In this document: piece by piece, positions 1-8,780 of the stretch
How the letters are laid out: each line of letters opens with the position of its first letter
Position numbering within the stretch: the stretch's first letter is position 1
DNA from: Singulisphaera sp. GP187
GTDB taxonomy: Bacteria > Planctomycetota > Planctomycetia > Isosphaerales > Isosphaeraceae
Length of the DNA stretch: 64,000 bases
Assembly: GCF_900129635.1 (NCBI RefSeq)
Contig: NZ_FSRB01000001.1
Location: forward strand, 124,001 to 188,000
Direction of reading: 5' to 3'
The notes under the pieces: model-generated
The model's database searches: none
Seen by the model: the letters and a program-made list of their open reading frames with translations, nothing else
What the model was told of the DNA's origin: nothing
Translations under genes and position numbers: made by a program

Positions 1-267
1 GACATCTACCGACACAGGTGGACAATTGAACTCTTCTTTAGATTTTTCAAGCACGTGCTCGGCTGTCGCCACCTGCTGAGTACGCATCCCAAGGGGATCG
101 AGATCCAGGCGTACTGCGCGATCATCGCGTGTCTGCTGATCAGCCTGTGGACGGGCCGCAAGCCGACGCTCCGGTCTTACGAGATGATCTGTCTGTACTT
201 CGCAGGCTGGGCGAGCCTTGAGGAACTCTTGGACCATATTAGTAAATTAAAATCTGAAGAGACGTAG
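1..267 (+). CDS. IS4-family transposase, C-terminal 88 residues (partial)
   Basis: The reading frame is open from base 1 and ends at a TAG at 265-267. It encodes the last 88 residues of a DDE transposase and is the same protein as the intact one at 27480-28706. The fragment begins just before the signature YRHRWTIELFFRFFK, the Y-(2)-R-(3)-E-(6)-K motif typical of IS4 enzymes, which carries the third catalytic acidic residue. The first two Asp residues lie upstream of the window. Nothing in the visible part is broken, so the gene may be complete outside the window. Confidence 0.9.
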   Translation, partial: DIYRHRWTIELFFRFFKHVLGCRHLLSTHPKGIEIQAYCAIIACLLISLWTGRKPTLRSYEMICLYFAGWASLEELLDHISKLKSEET

Positions 268-418
268 TGCCCGCGGCTCGACTCCCAAGTCCGCGGTGTT
301 CGCTGCTGCGCGGTGGTTTGTAGTTCACCCGAGTCGTCGGCTCGCCCCAGGTCACCGAGAACGTCCCGCACGCCTCTGCGGGGCGGCCGTGTCGGCCAGG
401 CTTCCTCGCTTCAGGAAG

Positions 419-521
419 ACAGGGAGCTCACGCTCCCCGCTCGCCTGGGAGGCGAGCATGCGCTGGCCTGGTGGCTGGTTTCGCTTGTGCGAAAGGCAAG
501 TGGGGAGCGTGAGCTCCCTGT
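419..521. repeat. 20-bp perfect inverted repeat in the non-coding tail of the IS4 element
   Basis: ACAGGGAGCTCACGCTCCCC at 419-438 is the exact reverse complement of 502-521, with about 63 bp between the arms. The same pair occurs in the other IS copy at 27226-27245 and 27309-27328. It lies between the transposase stop and the terminal inverted repeat. It could stop read-through, or be a small palindromic element that the IS picked up. Confidence 0.8.
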
Positions 522-781
522 CCCTCCCCCAGCAAAGCCGAAAGCTCGTGCCCACTGGGGCCGCAGGTCCCCCGCCCGCCCCACAGGGTCGTGTGAAACG
601 CTCTGAGGGGGAGTTCCCCGGGTTGCCGGCTTGCCGTTGCTCGGATCGCCCCCCCCCACAGCAAACGGAGTGCCGAACACTATTGGGGCCATTCGTCAAT
701 ATGCCCGCTGTCTGGGCAAGATAGGCATTGCTTGGGGCTGAGAAATGAGGCCGGAACGAATGATACGAGGATAAGGATTCC

Positions 782-816
782 GTACGGGAGCTTTTCAGGC
801 TCCTGTACACTGTTTT
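782..816 (+). terminator. possible intrinsic terminator
   Basis: GTACGGGAGC at 782-791 pairs with GCTCCTGTAC at 799-808 with one G-T pair, and a run of five T follows at 812-816. No intact gene lies directly upstream on this strand, only the IS end, so it may be left from a gene removed by IS activity. Apart from this hairpin I see nothing in 686-984. Confidence 0.4.
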
Positions 817-984
817 TGCGACGAAAGCCGTTGTACGCCCGCTCTTGGCCTTGTGCCATTCGGCCCGGAGGCCGCTCGCGGCCCGGTGTCAGACACTGGC
901 ATCGGTCCGGTCACGGCCGGTCGATCCGCACCGCGTCGCGGAGCTGAGTGCCACCTTGGTGCGACCCGTGTTAAATATGCCGTT

Positions 985-1508
985 TGAGTTTACGTGTGCC
1001 ACCTCGATCGGCAATCCCTCGATCAACGCCTTCGCATGCGACATGTCGGCCGCCTGGCCCGGCGTCAGGATCAGCTTGGCGGGCAGTCCGAGGCCGCTGA
1101 CGGCGCCATGGATCTTTGTCCCAAACCCGCCCCGACTGCGGCCGAGAGCTTGCTCGGCCTGGCCGCCGGTGCCGTCCTCTTTTTGGGGGCGCCGGCGGCG
1201 CAGGGGTGCGCCCGGATGATGGTTGAGTCCAGGATGAGCCATTCCAGGTCGGGGTCCTGCAGCGCCTCAAATATCTGTTGCCAGATCCCCTTGCGAGACC
1301 AGCGGTCAAAGCGTCGCCAGGTCGAGTTTCAGTGGCCGAATCGCTCGGGCAGGTCCCGCCATGGGGCCCCGGTCCTGGCGATCCAGAGGACGGCGTCGAC
1401 GAAGAGGCGGTTATCCTTGGCGACCTTGCCATGCTGGCCTGGCTGTCCAGGCAGGAAGTCCTGGATCCGGGCCCAATCGTCGTCCGAGATGGCGTGGCGC
1501 TGTCGCAT
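985..1508 (-). pseudogene. IS5-family transposase, frameshifted and truncated
   Basis: From the ATG at 1508 the frame encodes MRQRHAISDDDWARIQDFLP and continues to RTGAPWRDLPERFG, the standard N-terminus of IS5-type transposases. It then hits a stop at 1329. Recognisable family sequence continues in the other two frames: WLILDSTIIRAHP with the first catalytic Asp, then RGGFGTKIHGAVSGLGLP and LTPGQAAD. The match is lost near 985, before the last catalytic Glu. At least two frameshifts plus a 3' truncation make it a dead relic. A different IS5 relic lies at 49583-49813. Confidence 0.8.
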
Positions 1509-1634
1509 GTCGGGTCCTCCATGGTGTCGAAGCAGGACCCCAGTTAACCGAAAATGCCCACCTGTTGTCCACACGACCTAGTCGGCTGATCGATTACCCG
1601 GCTCGGGTCGGATCAGCCAATGAATCAAAGATAA

Positions 1635-2732
1635 TCATTTTGTCCGTGCGTGTGAGGACGCTGAGGAATTCGGGCGGAAACCGCCGGCCGGGAGTACCGG
1701 GGCACGTTCGAATGATTCGGGGATCGTGCCGGTCAGGCTTCCGAGAAAGGTCACGAGGCTTTCGACTTCGGGATCGGAGAGCTCGATGTCGAGCTGGACC
1801 TTCGCCATGATGCGAACGGCCTTCGGCAAGTCGTTGATCACGCCGTCGTGGAAGTAGGGGGGTGTCATCGCGACATTGCGCAGGACGGGAACCTTGAACT
1901 TGTACAAGTCGGCAGGATCGTTGGTCACGCCAAAGCGGCCTTTGTCAATGTCGGGACTGCCGGTCGCCTTCCAGTACTCGGAAGCGACGCCGAACTTCCG
2001 GAACCCGAGTCCGCCGAGTCCTGGCCCCTTGTGGCAGTCGATGCAGCCGGTCTCGATGAACGTCCGTAACCCGTTCCGTTCGGCCGTCGAGAGGGCGTTG
2101 GGCTTGCCTCGGAGATAGTCGTCGAACCGGGACGGCGAGACGAGCGTCCGTTCGTAGGCGCCGATGGCTTTGCTCCAGTGGTCCTCCGAGATCGGATCAG
2201 GCTCACCGGGGAAGGATTCCTGAAACAAGGCGACGTAGCCGGGAATCGCCCGTATACGAGCCATCGCGGTCGCGTAATCCGGATTGCCGAAGCCTGGCCC
2301 GAGCAAGGACAGCTTCGCCTGCTCCTCGACGTTCGCGAACCGGCCGTCCCAGTGCTGCTTGAAGGAAAGGCCGGCGTTGAGCACCGTTGGCGCGTTGCGG
2401 GGAAGTGTCTGGTCGTGCACGCCCAGCGATTTCGGCAGTCCGTCGGTGGCATAGAGCGCGGCGAGATGGCATCGCGAGCAGCTCACGGCGCCATCGCTGG
2501 AAATCCGTGGGTCGAAGAACAGTTTGCGCCCGAGTCGGACGCGCTCCGGGCTGACGGGGAACTCCGCGGTCGCCATGTCCTTGGGGAGTGGCTCGAAGTG
2601 GCTCCGGGCCTCCTTGAGAAGGTCGGCGTCACTCTGCTCGTCCTGCGCGGGAGCGGATCGCGCGAGGAGACCGACTGCGACCAGTCCAATTATCCAGATG
2701 CGTGGGTAATCACCCCATGGGAGCGGTTTCAT
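1635..2732 (-). CDS. di-heme cytochrome c peroxidase, MauG/CcpA type
   Basis: Predicted periplasmic enzyme of the bacterial cytochrome c peroxidase/MauG family, which reduces H2O2 or oxidises a protein partner through two c-type hemes. Two heme sites are visible: CSRCH near residues 85-89 and CIDCH near 230-234. Family context motifs are also present (LGRKLFFDPRIS, NAPTVLNAG, YFHDG). At 365 aa it has normal length for the family. An N-terminal hydrophobic stretch (IIGLVAVGLLARSAPAQ) acts as a signal peptide. I prefer the ATG at 2732 over the one at 2753 because AAGAGG stands a few bases before it. The Dps gene lies just upstream on the same strand, which suggests a peroxide-stress pair. The physiological substrate is not visible. 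Confidence 0.88.
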   Translation of the reverse strand: MKPLPWGDYPRIWIIGLVAVGLLARSAPAQDEQSDADLLKEARSHFEPLPKDMATAEFPVSPERVRLGRKLFFDPRISSDGAVSCSRCHLAALYATDGLPKSLGVHDQTLPRNAPTVLNAGLSFKQHWDGRFANVEEQAKLSLLGPGFGNPDYATAMARIRAIPGYVALFQESFPGEPDPISEDHWSKAIGAYERTLVSPSRFDDYLRGKPNALSTAERNGLRTFIETGCIDCHKGPGLGGLGFRKFGVASEYWKATGSPDIDKGRFGVTNDPADLYKFKVPVLRNVAMTPPYFHDGVINDLPKAVRIMAKVQLDIELSDPEVESLVTFLGSLTGTIPESFERAPVLPAGGFRPNSSASSHARTK

Positions 2733-2864
2733 GAGTGACCTCTTGAGAACCATCGGGGAGAAGGGACGTGGATCGGCCGTTCAGGTTCGTCGACTCTGGT
2801 GGTGACGGCGTCGCGTACCTTGAGTCTGAGGCGATGCGACGCCGCGCCATTCCGATTTGGTGAC

Positions 2865-3347
2865 TCAGCGGTCGGCTTGCAAGTGGGCCTCGACGAACCA
2901 GAGCCACTTGTCGATGCCGCGTGAGACCTCGGTGAACAGGTCGGCCGTGTCGAGATCGCCGAGATCACCGGACTCGTCGATGGCCTTCCGTGCCTTGGCG
3001 CCGAAGGCGGCCAGGGCCGAAGAGAGGGCCTCGACGTGGCTGCGGCCGTCCGCCGCGGCCGCCGGGTATTCCGGCAAAGTCGTTCGCTTCGCCACGCTCC
3101 GTGCGGTCCCCTCGGCCACGCCTCCGAGCTGCACTGCCCGTTCGGCGATATCATCCACATAGTCTTCGACGGCCGCGTTGACCTGGTCGAACAGTTCGTG
3201 GAGCGCGATGAAGTTTGGTCCCTTGACATTCCAGTGGGCGTGCTTGGTTTGCGTCTGCAGGTCGATACAGTCGGCCAGGCGTTCGTTGAGCAGCTTGATC
3301 GCCTTGGTGCGGACAGCCTCGGACAGGTCATTCTTCGTCTTGAACAT
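2865..3347 (-). CDS. dps: Dps-family ferritin-like DNA-protection protein
   Basis: A 160-aa protein with the Dps signature: TKHAHWNVKGPNFIALHELF near residues 38-57, followed by the DxxxDDIAER segment that completes the inter-subunit ferroxidase site. Dps forms 12-mers that oxidise Fe(II) with H2O2 and often bind DNA, protecting cells under stress. The frame is open far upstream, to 3602, but the ATG at 3347 is preceded by GGGAGG at good spacing and gives the usual family length. It is followed on the same strand by a di-heme peroxidase gene, with about 130 bp between them. Family assignment is secure; DNA binding is not tested by the sequence. Confidence 0.92.
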   Translation of the reverse strand: MFKTKNDLSEAVRTKAIKLLNERLADCIDLQTQTKHAHWNVKGPNFIALHELFDQVNAAVEDYVDDIAERAVQLGGVAEGTARSVAKRTTLPEYPAAAADGRSHVEALSSALAAFGAKARKAIDESGDLGDLDTADLFTEVSRGIDKWLWFVEAHLQADR

Positions 3348-3721
3348 CGCGGGCCTCCCGATCGTATCGTATTCGTGTGCCGACTCTCCGAGGCAGCGAT
3401 TTTCCCAGGAATTGCATGCCCGGAGAAGTCCAGCGGTGCTCCAACAGTCTCGCGGAGAAAGTCGGGTCAACCCTTCATTGAATGTCCAAGGAATTTCTCC
3501 GACCTGAGGTGAGAAGCACCGCCACGAGGCCGAGAATCGGATGGCCGAACTCCTCCGGGGAGCGCGTGCGTCGCCGGGTCTTCCGACCTGACGCATCACC
3601 ACCTGGCCGTTTTGTCGTATGATTCACGACTGGGAAAAAATCAGGATTTGCGTGTGGCTCATCAGGTTGTGAAGAAGGGACGCCCGACTCCGTGTATGGG
3701 GGGGCCGCTGACGGAGGAGAG

Positions 3722-4300
3722 ATGGAGGAGCAGCCGCGGCAAGATTTGACCCTGATCTTGGGACTGGCCCGGGCTGGGGACGAGCAGGCCCGAGGTGAGC
3801 TCATCGCCTTGATTTACGATGAGTTGCGTCAGGTTGCCTCGCGTCTGATGCGTCGGGAGCGGTCCGACCATACGCTTTCGCCCACCGCGGTGGTCCACGA
3901 GGCGGTCATTCGGCTGCTGGGCGACGCGGTTTTCGATAAGGCCGCGGATCGGGGCTTTCTGTTTGCCGCGGCGGCCCGGGCGATGCGCGAGGTCCTCATC
4001 GACCACGCGCGGCGGAGAGCGGCCGACCGCCGCGGCGGGGGCCGGCAGCGGATCCCGCTCGACTTGATCTTGGACTATTTCGAGGAGCAGGGGTTGGATG
4101 TCGTCGCGGTTCACGAGGCTCTCGACCGGCTGGCCGAGTGGAACGAGCGCCAGGGGCAGGTCATGACGTTACGGTACTTCGGCGGCCTGACGGTGCCCGA
4201 GGTTGCCGCGGCGCTCGATGTCTCGGTGGTCACGGTGGAGCGAGACTGGCGACTGGCACGAGCCTGGCTCGGCGGCCAGCTCCGAGAGGGGGATCAGTGA
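3722..4300 (+). CDS. ECF-type RNA polymerase sigma factor
   Basis: A 192-aa sigma-70 family protein. Region 2 lies in the N-terminal half (LIYDELRQVASRLMRRE, then SPTAVVHEAVIRLL) and a region 4 helix-turn-helix near the C-terminus (TLRYFGGLTVPEVAAALDVS). The DELRxxA and LSPTAxVHEAxxRL wording is typical of the ECF group abundant in Planctomycetes and Acidobacteria, which lacks a classical anti-sigma gene and sits beside protein kinases. An in-frame ATG at 3692 exists, but the ATG at 3722 follows GGAGGAG. Its TGA overlaps the GTG of the kinase gene, so the two are translationally coupled. I infer that the kinase controls this sigma factor. Confidence 0.9.
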   Translation: MEEQPRQDLTLILGLARAGDEQARGELIALIYDELRQVASRLMRRERSDHTLSPTAVVHEAVIRLLGDAVFDKAADRGFLFAAAARAMREVLIDHARRRAADRRGGGRQRIPLDLILDYFEEQGLDVVAVHEALDRLAEWNERQGQVMTLRYFGGLTVPEVAAALDVSVVTVERDWRLARAWLGGQLREGDQ

Positions 4301-6204
4301 CACCGGAACGCTGGCGTCAGATCGACGATCTGTTCGATATCGCGGTCCGGCTCGGCCCCGCCGAGCGAGCGACCTGGCTCCGCGAGGCCTGCGGCGACGA
4401 TGATGACCTGCGGGTCGAGGTCGGACGCCTCCTGGACGAGGACGCGCGGGCGGAGCAGGATGGGTTCCTGGCGCCGCCCGAGACGCCGGTCCCGCCTCCT
4501 CCTCGAACGAAGCACGGGCCTCCCCGCGGCGAACGCCGTCCCCCGGCCGGGCCGGGGCCGGTCGAGCACGACAGGGCGATGCCGTCGGTCGGCGAGGCCG
4601 GCGGATTCACGCCGAAGACCGTGATCTGGGCCAGGACGGGACCGCAGCCGTCGACCGGGGCCCAGACGCTGGCGCGGCAGCGGCTCCGTGAAATGACGAT
4701 CATCTATCTCATGATTGCCGGGATGATGATTTTTTGGAAATACGTTGTCGTGAAGGACCCGGACCCGACCCAGGCGATCCCCTACGTCGTCGTCATCACA
4801 GTCCTCGGGGGGATCGCGATCCGTCTTTCGGGATCCAAGCCGCTTTCTCCATCGCTGCTCAAGGCGTTGGAGCTGGGGATCATTGCGCTGGTCGCGGTCG
4901 GATTCGCCTTCGCTCAATACCAGACCATGCTCGACTTCTCGCAGCGCGGGCTCGTAATGCGGACGCAGCTCGTGATGAAGAATCGGGTGCTCATCACTGC
5001 CGTCCTGATTCTTTCTTATGGAATCTATGTCCCGGTGAGCTGGTCCCGCGCGGCCTTGATCGTCGGACCGCTCGCCTTGTTGCCGTTCGCGACGTTATTC
5101 ACGCTCTATCTCCGTCATCCCGAGTCGATGGGCTGGCTCGAGCAAATGGGGCTGGAGCATGGCACCACCCCGCTTGCGCTCATTGGCTTTGATGCGATGT
5201 TCCTACTGATCCTGGCTGCCGGATCCGCCTCCGGGGCCAACATGATTTCCCGGTTGCAACGGCAGGTCAAGGAGGCCCGGCAACTCGGCCAATATCGCCT
5301 CGGGCGGCGCCTTGGTGCCGGTGGGATGGGGGAAGTCTATCTGGCCGAGCACCAGTTCCTGAAGCGTCCTTGCGCCTTGAAGCTGATCCGGCCGGGCTCC
5401 GAATCGAGCCCGAAGGCCCTGGAGCGATTCGAACGCGAGGTCCGGCTCACCGCCACGCTCTCGCACCCCAACATCGTGGAAATCTACGACTATGGCCGGA
5501 CCGAGGACGGGACCTACTACTATGTCATGGAATACCTGCCGGGCCTGAGTCTGGCGGAGCTGGTCGAGCACCATGGCCCGTTGCCGCCGGGGCGGGCCGT
5601 TTCGCTGTTGCGCCAGGTCGCGCAGGCCTTGCGCGAGGCCCACACGCTGGGCCTGATACACCGCGACATCAAGCCGTCGAACATCTTCGCCGCCCGGCGC
5701 GGCCGCGGGGGAATCCATGACGTGGCCAAGCTGCTCGACTTCGGCCTGGTCCGGTCCGCGGCGACCGGGAACGCGCCCCACCTGAGCGAAGTGGGTCAAA
5801 TCCTCGGTACGCCGTTGTTCATGTCGCCGGAGCAAGCGTCGGGGAGCCGGGAGCTGGACGAGCGGAGCGACATCTATTCGCTGGGGGTCGTCGCCTACTA
5901 CCTTCTGGCCGGTCGGCCGCCGTTCGACGAAGGAGGGGGGATCGGGGCGATGATCGCGCACGCACGCGACCCGGTGGTGCCGCCGTCGCAGGTCCGTGCC
6001 GGTATCCCCGACGACCTCGAACGCGTTGTGTTGCGGTGCCTCGCCAAAAGACCCGCCGACCGGTTCCCCGATGCCGAGAGCCTGGAGCGCGCCCTGGGCG
6101 AGTGCCGCTGCGCGGGCGAGTGGGGCCAGGACCACGCCGCCGCTTGGTGGCAAGCCCAGGCCGCCGGCCGAGTTCCGGCGCCGACGGGGTCCGCCGCGGG
6201 TTGA
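4297..6204 (+). CDS. membrane serine/threonine protein kinase, PknB type
   Basis: A 635-aa kinase. Residues 1-130 are a soluble, Pro/Arg-rich region that opens with an RWRQIDDLFDIAVRL motif common in planctomycetal kinases. About six hydrophobic segments lie between 133 and 316. The kinase domain follows from about 332: GAGGMGEVYLAEH (P-loop), HRDIKPSN near 455 (catalytic loop), DFGLVR near 480 and SPEQASG near 510. So the membrane part precedes the kinase, unlike typical PknB with one TM after it and PASTA repeats. The GTG start overlaps the sigma factor stop (GTGA). The frame is open further upstream inside the sigma gene, but that extension is a shadow. Confidence 0.9.
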   Translation: MTPERWRQIDDLFDIAVRLGPAERATWLREACGDDDDLRVEVGRLLDEDARAEQDGFLAPPETPVPPPPRTKHGPPRGERRPPAGPGPVEHDRAMPSVGEAGGFTPKTVIWARTGPQPSTGAQTLARQRLREMTIIYLMIAGMMIFWKYVVVKDPDPTQAIPYVVVITVLGGIAIRLSGSKPLSPSLLKALELGIIALVAVGFAFAQYQTMLDFSQRGLVMRTQLVMKNRVLITAVLILSYGIYVPVSWSRAALIVGPLALLPFATLFTLYLRHPESMGWLEQMGLEHGTTPLALIGFDAMFLLILAAGSASGANMISRLQRQVKEARQLGQYRLGRRLGAGGMGEVYLAEHQFLKRPCALKLIRPGSESSPKALERFEREVRLTATLSHPNIVEIYDYGRTEDGTYYYVMEYLPGLSLAELVEHHGPLPPGRAVSLLRQVAQALREAHTLGLIHRDIKPSNIFAARRGRGGIHDVAKLLDFGLVRSAATGNAPHLSEVGQILGTPLFMSPEQASGSRELDERSDIYSLGVVAYYLLAGRPPFDEGGGIGAMIAHARDPVVPPSQVRAGIPDDLERVVLRCLAKRPADRFPDAESLERALGECRCAGEWGQDHAAAWWQAQAAGRVPAPTGSAAG

Positions 6205-6326
6205 ACTTCGATCGGCTGGGACAGAACGAGGCGATTGGGTCCAAGAATTGCGGCCTTTTGTCCTCCTGTCCGTTCGAGCGAATGCCGGGGCTTGCGGGCC
6301 CGGTCCCCTTGAAGGAGTCACTGGCC

Positions 6327-6584
6327 ATGAGAGAGACCCGAATCACCCTGCCGGAGCTCGCCCTGATCGCCGGCACGCGCGGAATGCTTGGCGCCGGGTT
6401 CGGCCTACTGCTGGCGGACCGCCTGTCCGACGGCCAGCGCAAGGCCGTCGGCTGGACGCTTTTGGCCGTCGGTGCCCTGACGACCGTCCCCCTGGCGATG
6501 GAGGTGTTGAACGCGAGCCGATCCGTCGATCGGGAGGAGCGGATGGAGCCGAGTTCAACGCGGATGCCCTCGTACGTCGGCTGA
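6327..6584 (+). CDS. small hypothetical membrane protein
   Basis: An 85-aa protein starting at an ATG preceded by AAGGAG. It has two short hydrophobic stretches (LIAGTRGMLGAGFGLLLA and AVGWTLLAVGALTTVPLAM) separated by a basic loop, so it is probably a two-helix membrane hairpin. I recognise no family with certainty. It lies between the kinase gene and a YbhB-like gene on the same strand. The reading frame is also open upstream into the kinase gene; that part is a shadow. Confidence 0.6.
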   Translation: MRETRITLPELALIAGTRGMLGAGFGLLLADRLSDGQRKAVGWTLLAVGALTTVPLAMEVLNASRSVDREERMEPSSTRMPSYVG

Positions 6585-6733
6585 ACCGTGGACCATCTTG
6601 ATCCGGCTTGGGATGAGCCTCCACCGATTCGCCGCCGCACCTTGACCTGCGGAATTCGGCGCAAAAGGCCGGACTCAGGCGCAAGCCGGGCGACTCGTTT
6701 CTGGACCGTGGAGCCCAACCAGGAGATCCAGTG

Positions 6734-7207
6734 ATGAGCATGACAATCCGGAGCGAGGCGTTCGATGACGGCCGGGCGATCCCCCGTCGGTATAGCGACG
6801 ATGGAGAGGATGTCTCGCCGCCCCTGGCCTGGTCGGACCTGCCGGAGGGGACGCGTGAACTGGCGCTGATCGTGGACGACCCGGATGCGCCCACGCCTGA
6901 ACCATGGGTCCACTGGGTCCTCTGCAAGGTCCCCGCGGACGTCCAGGCCCTTGCGGAGGGTTTGCCGGGGTCGCCCAAGCTGAACACGCCCTCAGGCGCA
7001 CGCCAAGGCAAGAATTCGTGGGGCGGGGACGGCTATCGCGGTCCTGCTCCACCCCGCGGTCATGGCACCCACCACTACCACTTCCAACTCTACGCGCTCG
7101 ACGCGCCTCTGCAAACGTCAGCAGGGTTGGATAAGGGGAGCCTGCTTCGAGCGATGCAGGGCCACATCCTTGCTCGGGCGGAACTCGTCGGGACTTATCA
7201 ACGATAG
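6734..7207 (+). CDS. YbhB/YbcL family Raf kinase inhibitor-like protein (PEBP fold)
   Basis: A 157-aa protein of the bacterial phosphatidylethanolamine-binding-protein superfamily. The hallmark motifs are SPPLAWSDLP, LALIVDDPDAP followed by WVHWVL, and GTHHYHFQLYALD, which form the conserved anion-binding pocket. Length fits the bacterial family. AGGAG at 6721-6725 lies 8 bases before the ATG; an in-frame GTG is one codon upstream. The biochemical role of bacterial members is poorly defined, so function is left as ligand-binding. Confidence 0.9.
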   Translation: MSMTIRSEAFDDGRAIPRRYSDDGEDVSPPLAWSDLPEGTRELALIVDDPDAPTPEPWVHWVLCKVPADVQALAEGLPGSPKLNTPSGARQGKNSWGGDGYRGPAPPRGHGTHHYHFQLYALDAPLQTSAGLDKGSLLRAMQGHILARAELVGTYQR

Positions 7208-7293
7208 GTCGCACGCTCAGGCCTTGCCTCGGTGGGCGAGGTCGGAGCGAGGCGACCCTGCTCCGCGATCCTCGGCGGCTCCGCGGTCGAGGA

Positions 7294-7908
7294 TCATCCT
7301 TTGACTTCGAGACGTCGCCCGCGGTTCGTCCCGCGCCGGGGCGCTGGGAGTGTGACTTCGAGCACGCCGTCTCGGAAGCTCGCGTCGGCCTGGTCGACCT
7401 CGACGCCTTCGGGGAGCGGGATATTGCGGTAGAAACTGCCGTAGGAGCGCTCGGTGTGATAGTAGCCCTCGCGGCGATCCTCATGCTCTTGTCGCCGCTC
7501 GCCCCGGATCGACACCGCCTCGTTCGTGACTTCGACCTGGACGTCGTCCTTGGTCAAGCCGGGGAGGTCGGCCCGGACCACCATTCGGTCACCTCGATCG
7601 AAGACCTCGACCTGGGGAGACCAGCCGGACAGGTCAAATCCCTCGGCGCGAGTCGCGAGCCGACGATCGGGCGACCAAGGCATCATCGAACTGGGCCCAT
7701 GGCCGATGCCGAAGCCCTCGAAGACCCGGCCCATCTCCTCGGCAAACCGGTGCATGACGGCGAACGGGTCGCCCAACCACGGGGATGCCGTCGCCATTGT
7801 ATGGGGCGCAAGGGGCGATGGCGGTCCTTCGGAGCGATCGGTTGTGCGCAACTCGGTCTCGCTCCCCTTTCTCGCCGATCCGTTTCCTCTTTCTTTAACC
7901 TTGTGCAT
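7294..7908 (-). CDS. Hsp20/alpha-crystallin small heat shock protein
   Basis: A 204-aa chaperone. The N-terminal 75 residues are variable, with DPFAVMHRFAEEMGRVFEGF resembling the helical arm of Hsp20 proteins. The alpha-crystallin domain spans about 95-195 and includes DRMVVRADLPGLTKDDVQVE, the RSYGSFYRNIPLPEGVE strand and a GVLEVTLPA motif near the end. These proteins form oligomers that hold unfolding proteins. The ATG at 7908 follows AAGGAG at proper spacing. It is followed by intergenic DNA only. Family call is secure. Confidence 0.93.
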   Translation of the reverse strand: MHKVKERGNGSARKGSETELRTTDRSEGPPSPLAPHTMATASPWLGDPFAVMHRFAEEMGRVFEGFGIGHGPSSMMPWSPDRRLATRAEGFDLSGWSPQVEVFDRGDRMVVRADLPGLTKDDVQVEVTNEAVSIRGERRQEHEDRREGYYHTERSYGSFYRNIPLPEGVEVDQADASFRDGVLEVTLPAPRRGTNRGRRLEVKG

Positions 7909-8039
7909 GGTGAAGACTCCTTAGTTTTGAGGATCCCAGGAAGAGAGCATCCTCAAGGAGGTTGATTCGTCATGTTTTGTCGCTGGCCGTGTTGGTCTCC
8001 TGGTGTGATCTGGCCTGCGCCGACGGACTTGGTTCAAGG

Positions 8040-8780
8040 TCAAGGACCGACTCGGGTGGTGATCATGATTCCGGGGGGGCTGGCGACTCCGGACGATCCC
8101 CGGGGCAAACTGTTTCGCTTGTCGTCGTGGAGGCATTGGGCTTCCGCGGAGGCTTTGGCCAGACCGCGGACCGCCAGGCCGACACACAACGTTCCGAGGG
8201 CGAGGCTGGTCAGGCGGTTGCGCTTGATCGCCCTCGCGATCAGCAACCCACCGGCCAGGGCGATCAGGGCCTTGGTCGTGGGCGACCCGCTCTCTTCAGT
8301 CATCCCATGATGAATCTCGGGCCGCGGTGTCCCTCCTTGCAAGGCGGGGAGGCCCTCGGCCTGCTGGTGGATCTCCATTTGATTCTCAACAGCGAGCACG
8401 CCACGCACCGCGTCGACCGTTTCCATGAGGCTCTCAACCTCTCGGGCGAGGATGGGGCCGGAGAGGACGACTTGTCCGTCCCGCACGACGACCCGGACGG
8501 ATCTTGGGTGTGAGACGACATGCCCGAGAGCCGATCGCACCCGCGCCTCGATCACGTCGTCAGGGGCGTAGTCGTCGGAGAACATCGCCTTCGATTCGGC
8601 CGTGAGCCGCAAAGCCCGGGTGCGCAGGTCGTGCCAAACGATCTGGATGGTGGTCTCGGCCTCGTGCATGCCGTGAATGCACTGGTCGCGCAGCAAGGCA
8701 CGCCGACGGCGACCGGCACGCGGGTCGAAGAAATACATCAAACCGACGCCGAGACCGAGGCCGGTCAGTCGCTCTAACAT
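8040..8780 (-). CDS. BON-domain protein with membrane segments
   Basis: A 246-aa protein. A short N-terminal hydrophobic part is followed by FFDPRAGRRRRALLRDQ, a motif often seen at the start of small BON-domain proteins. One BON domain covers roughly residues 74-140 (VIEARVRSALG, then VVVRDGQVVLSGPI), a fold thought to bind membranes or phospholipid. A hydrophobic segment follows (ALIALAGGLLIARAI, then LALGTLCVGLAV). The C-terminal tail is not recognisable. A strong GGAGG precedes the ATG at 8780. It sits upstream of the Hsp20 gene on the same strand, which suits an envelope-stress role, but that is inference. Confidence 0.75.
   Translation of the reverse strand: MLERLTGLGLGVGLMYFFDPRAGRRRRALLRDQCIHGMHEAETTIQIVWHDLRTRALRLTAESKAMFSDDYAPDDVIEARVRSALGHVVSHPRSVRVVVRDGQVVLSGPILAREVESLMETVDAVRGVLAVENQMEIHQQAEGLPALQGGTPRPEIHHGMTEESGSPTTKALIALAGGLLIARAIKRNRLTSLALGTLCVGLAVRGLAKASAEAQCLHDDKRNSLPRGSSGVASPPGIMITTRVGP

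Larger units (their letters stand above)
1..685 (+). mobile_element. IS4-family insertion sequence, 3' part, cut by the window edge
   Basis: This is the transposase 3' end plus the long non-coding tail of an IS4-family element. It matches, in inverted orientation, the complete copy at 27065-28859. Over the shared part I see one substitution near 273 and a C-run of 9 here against 6 in the other copy. The outer inverted repeat GTGCCGAACACTATTG lies at 670-685. The other end lies outside the window, so its target duplication cannot be tested. Confidence 0.9.

Noticed and set aside
4138..4296. Upstream extension of the kinase gene into the sigma factor gene
   Set aside because: It would overlap 160 bases of the sigma factor; GTG at 4297 gives the family start and a GTGA coupling.
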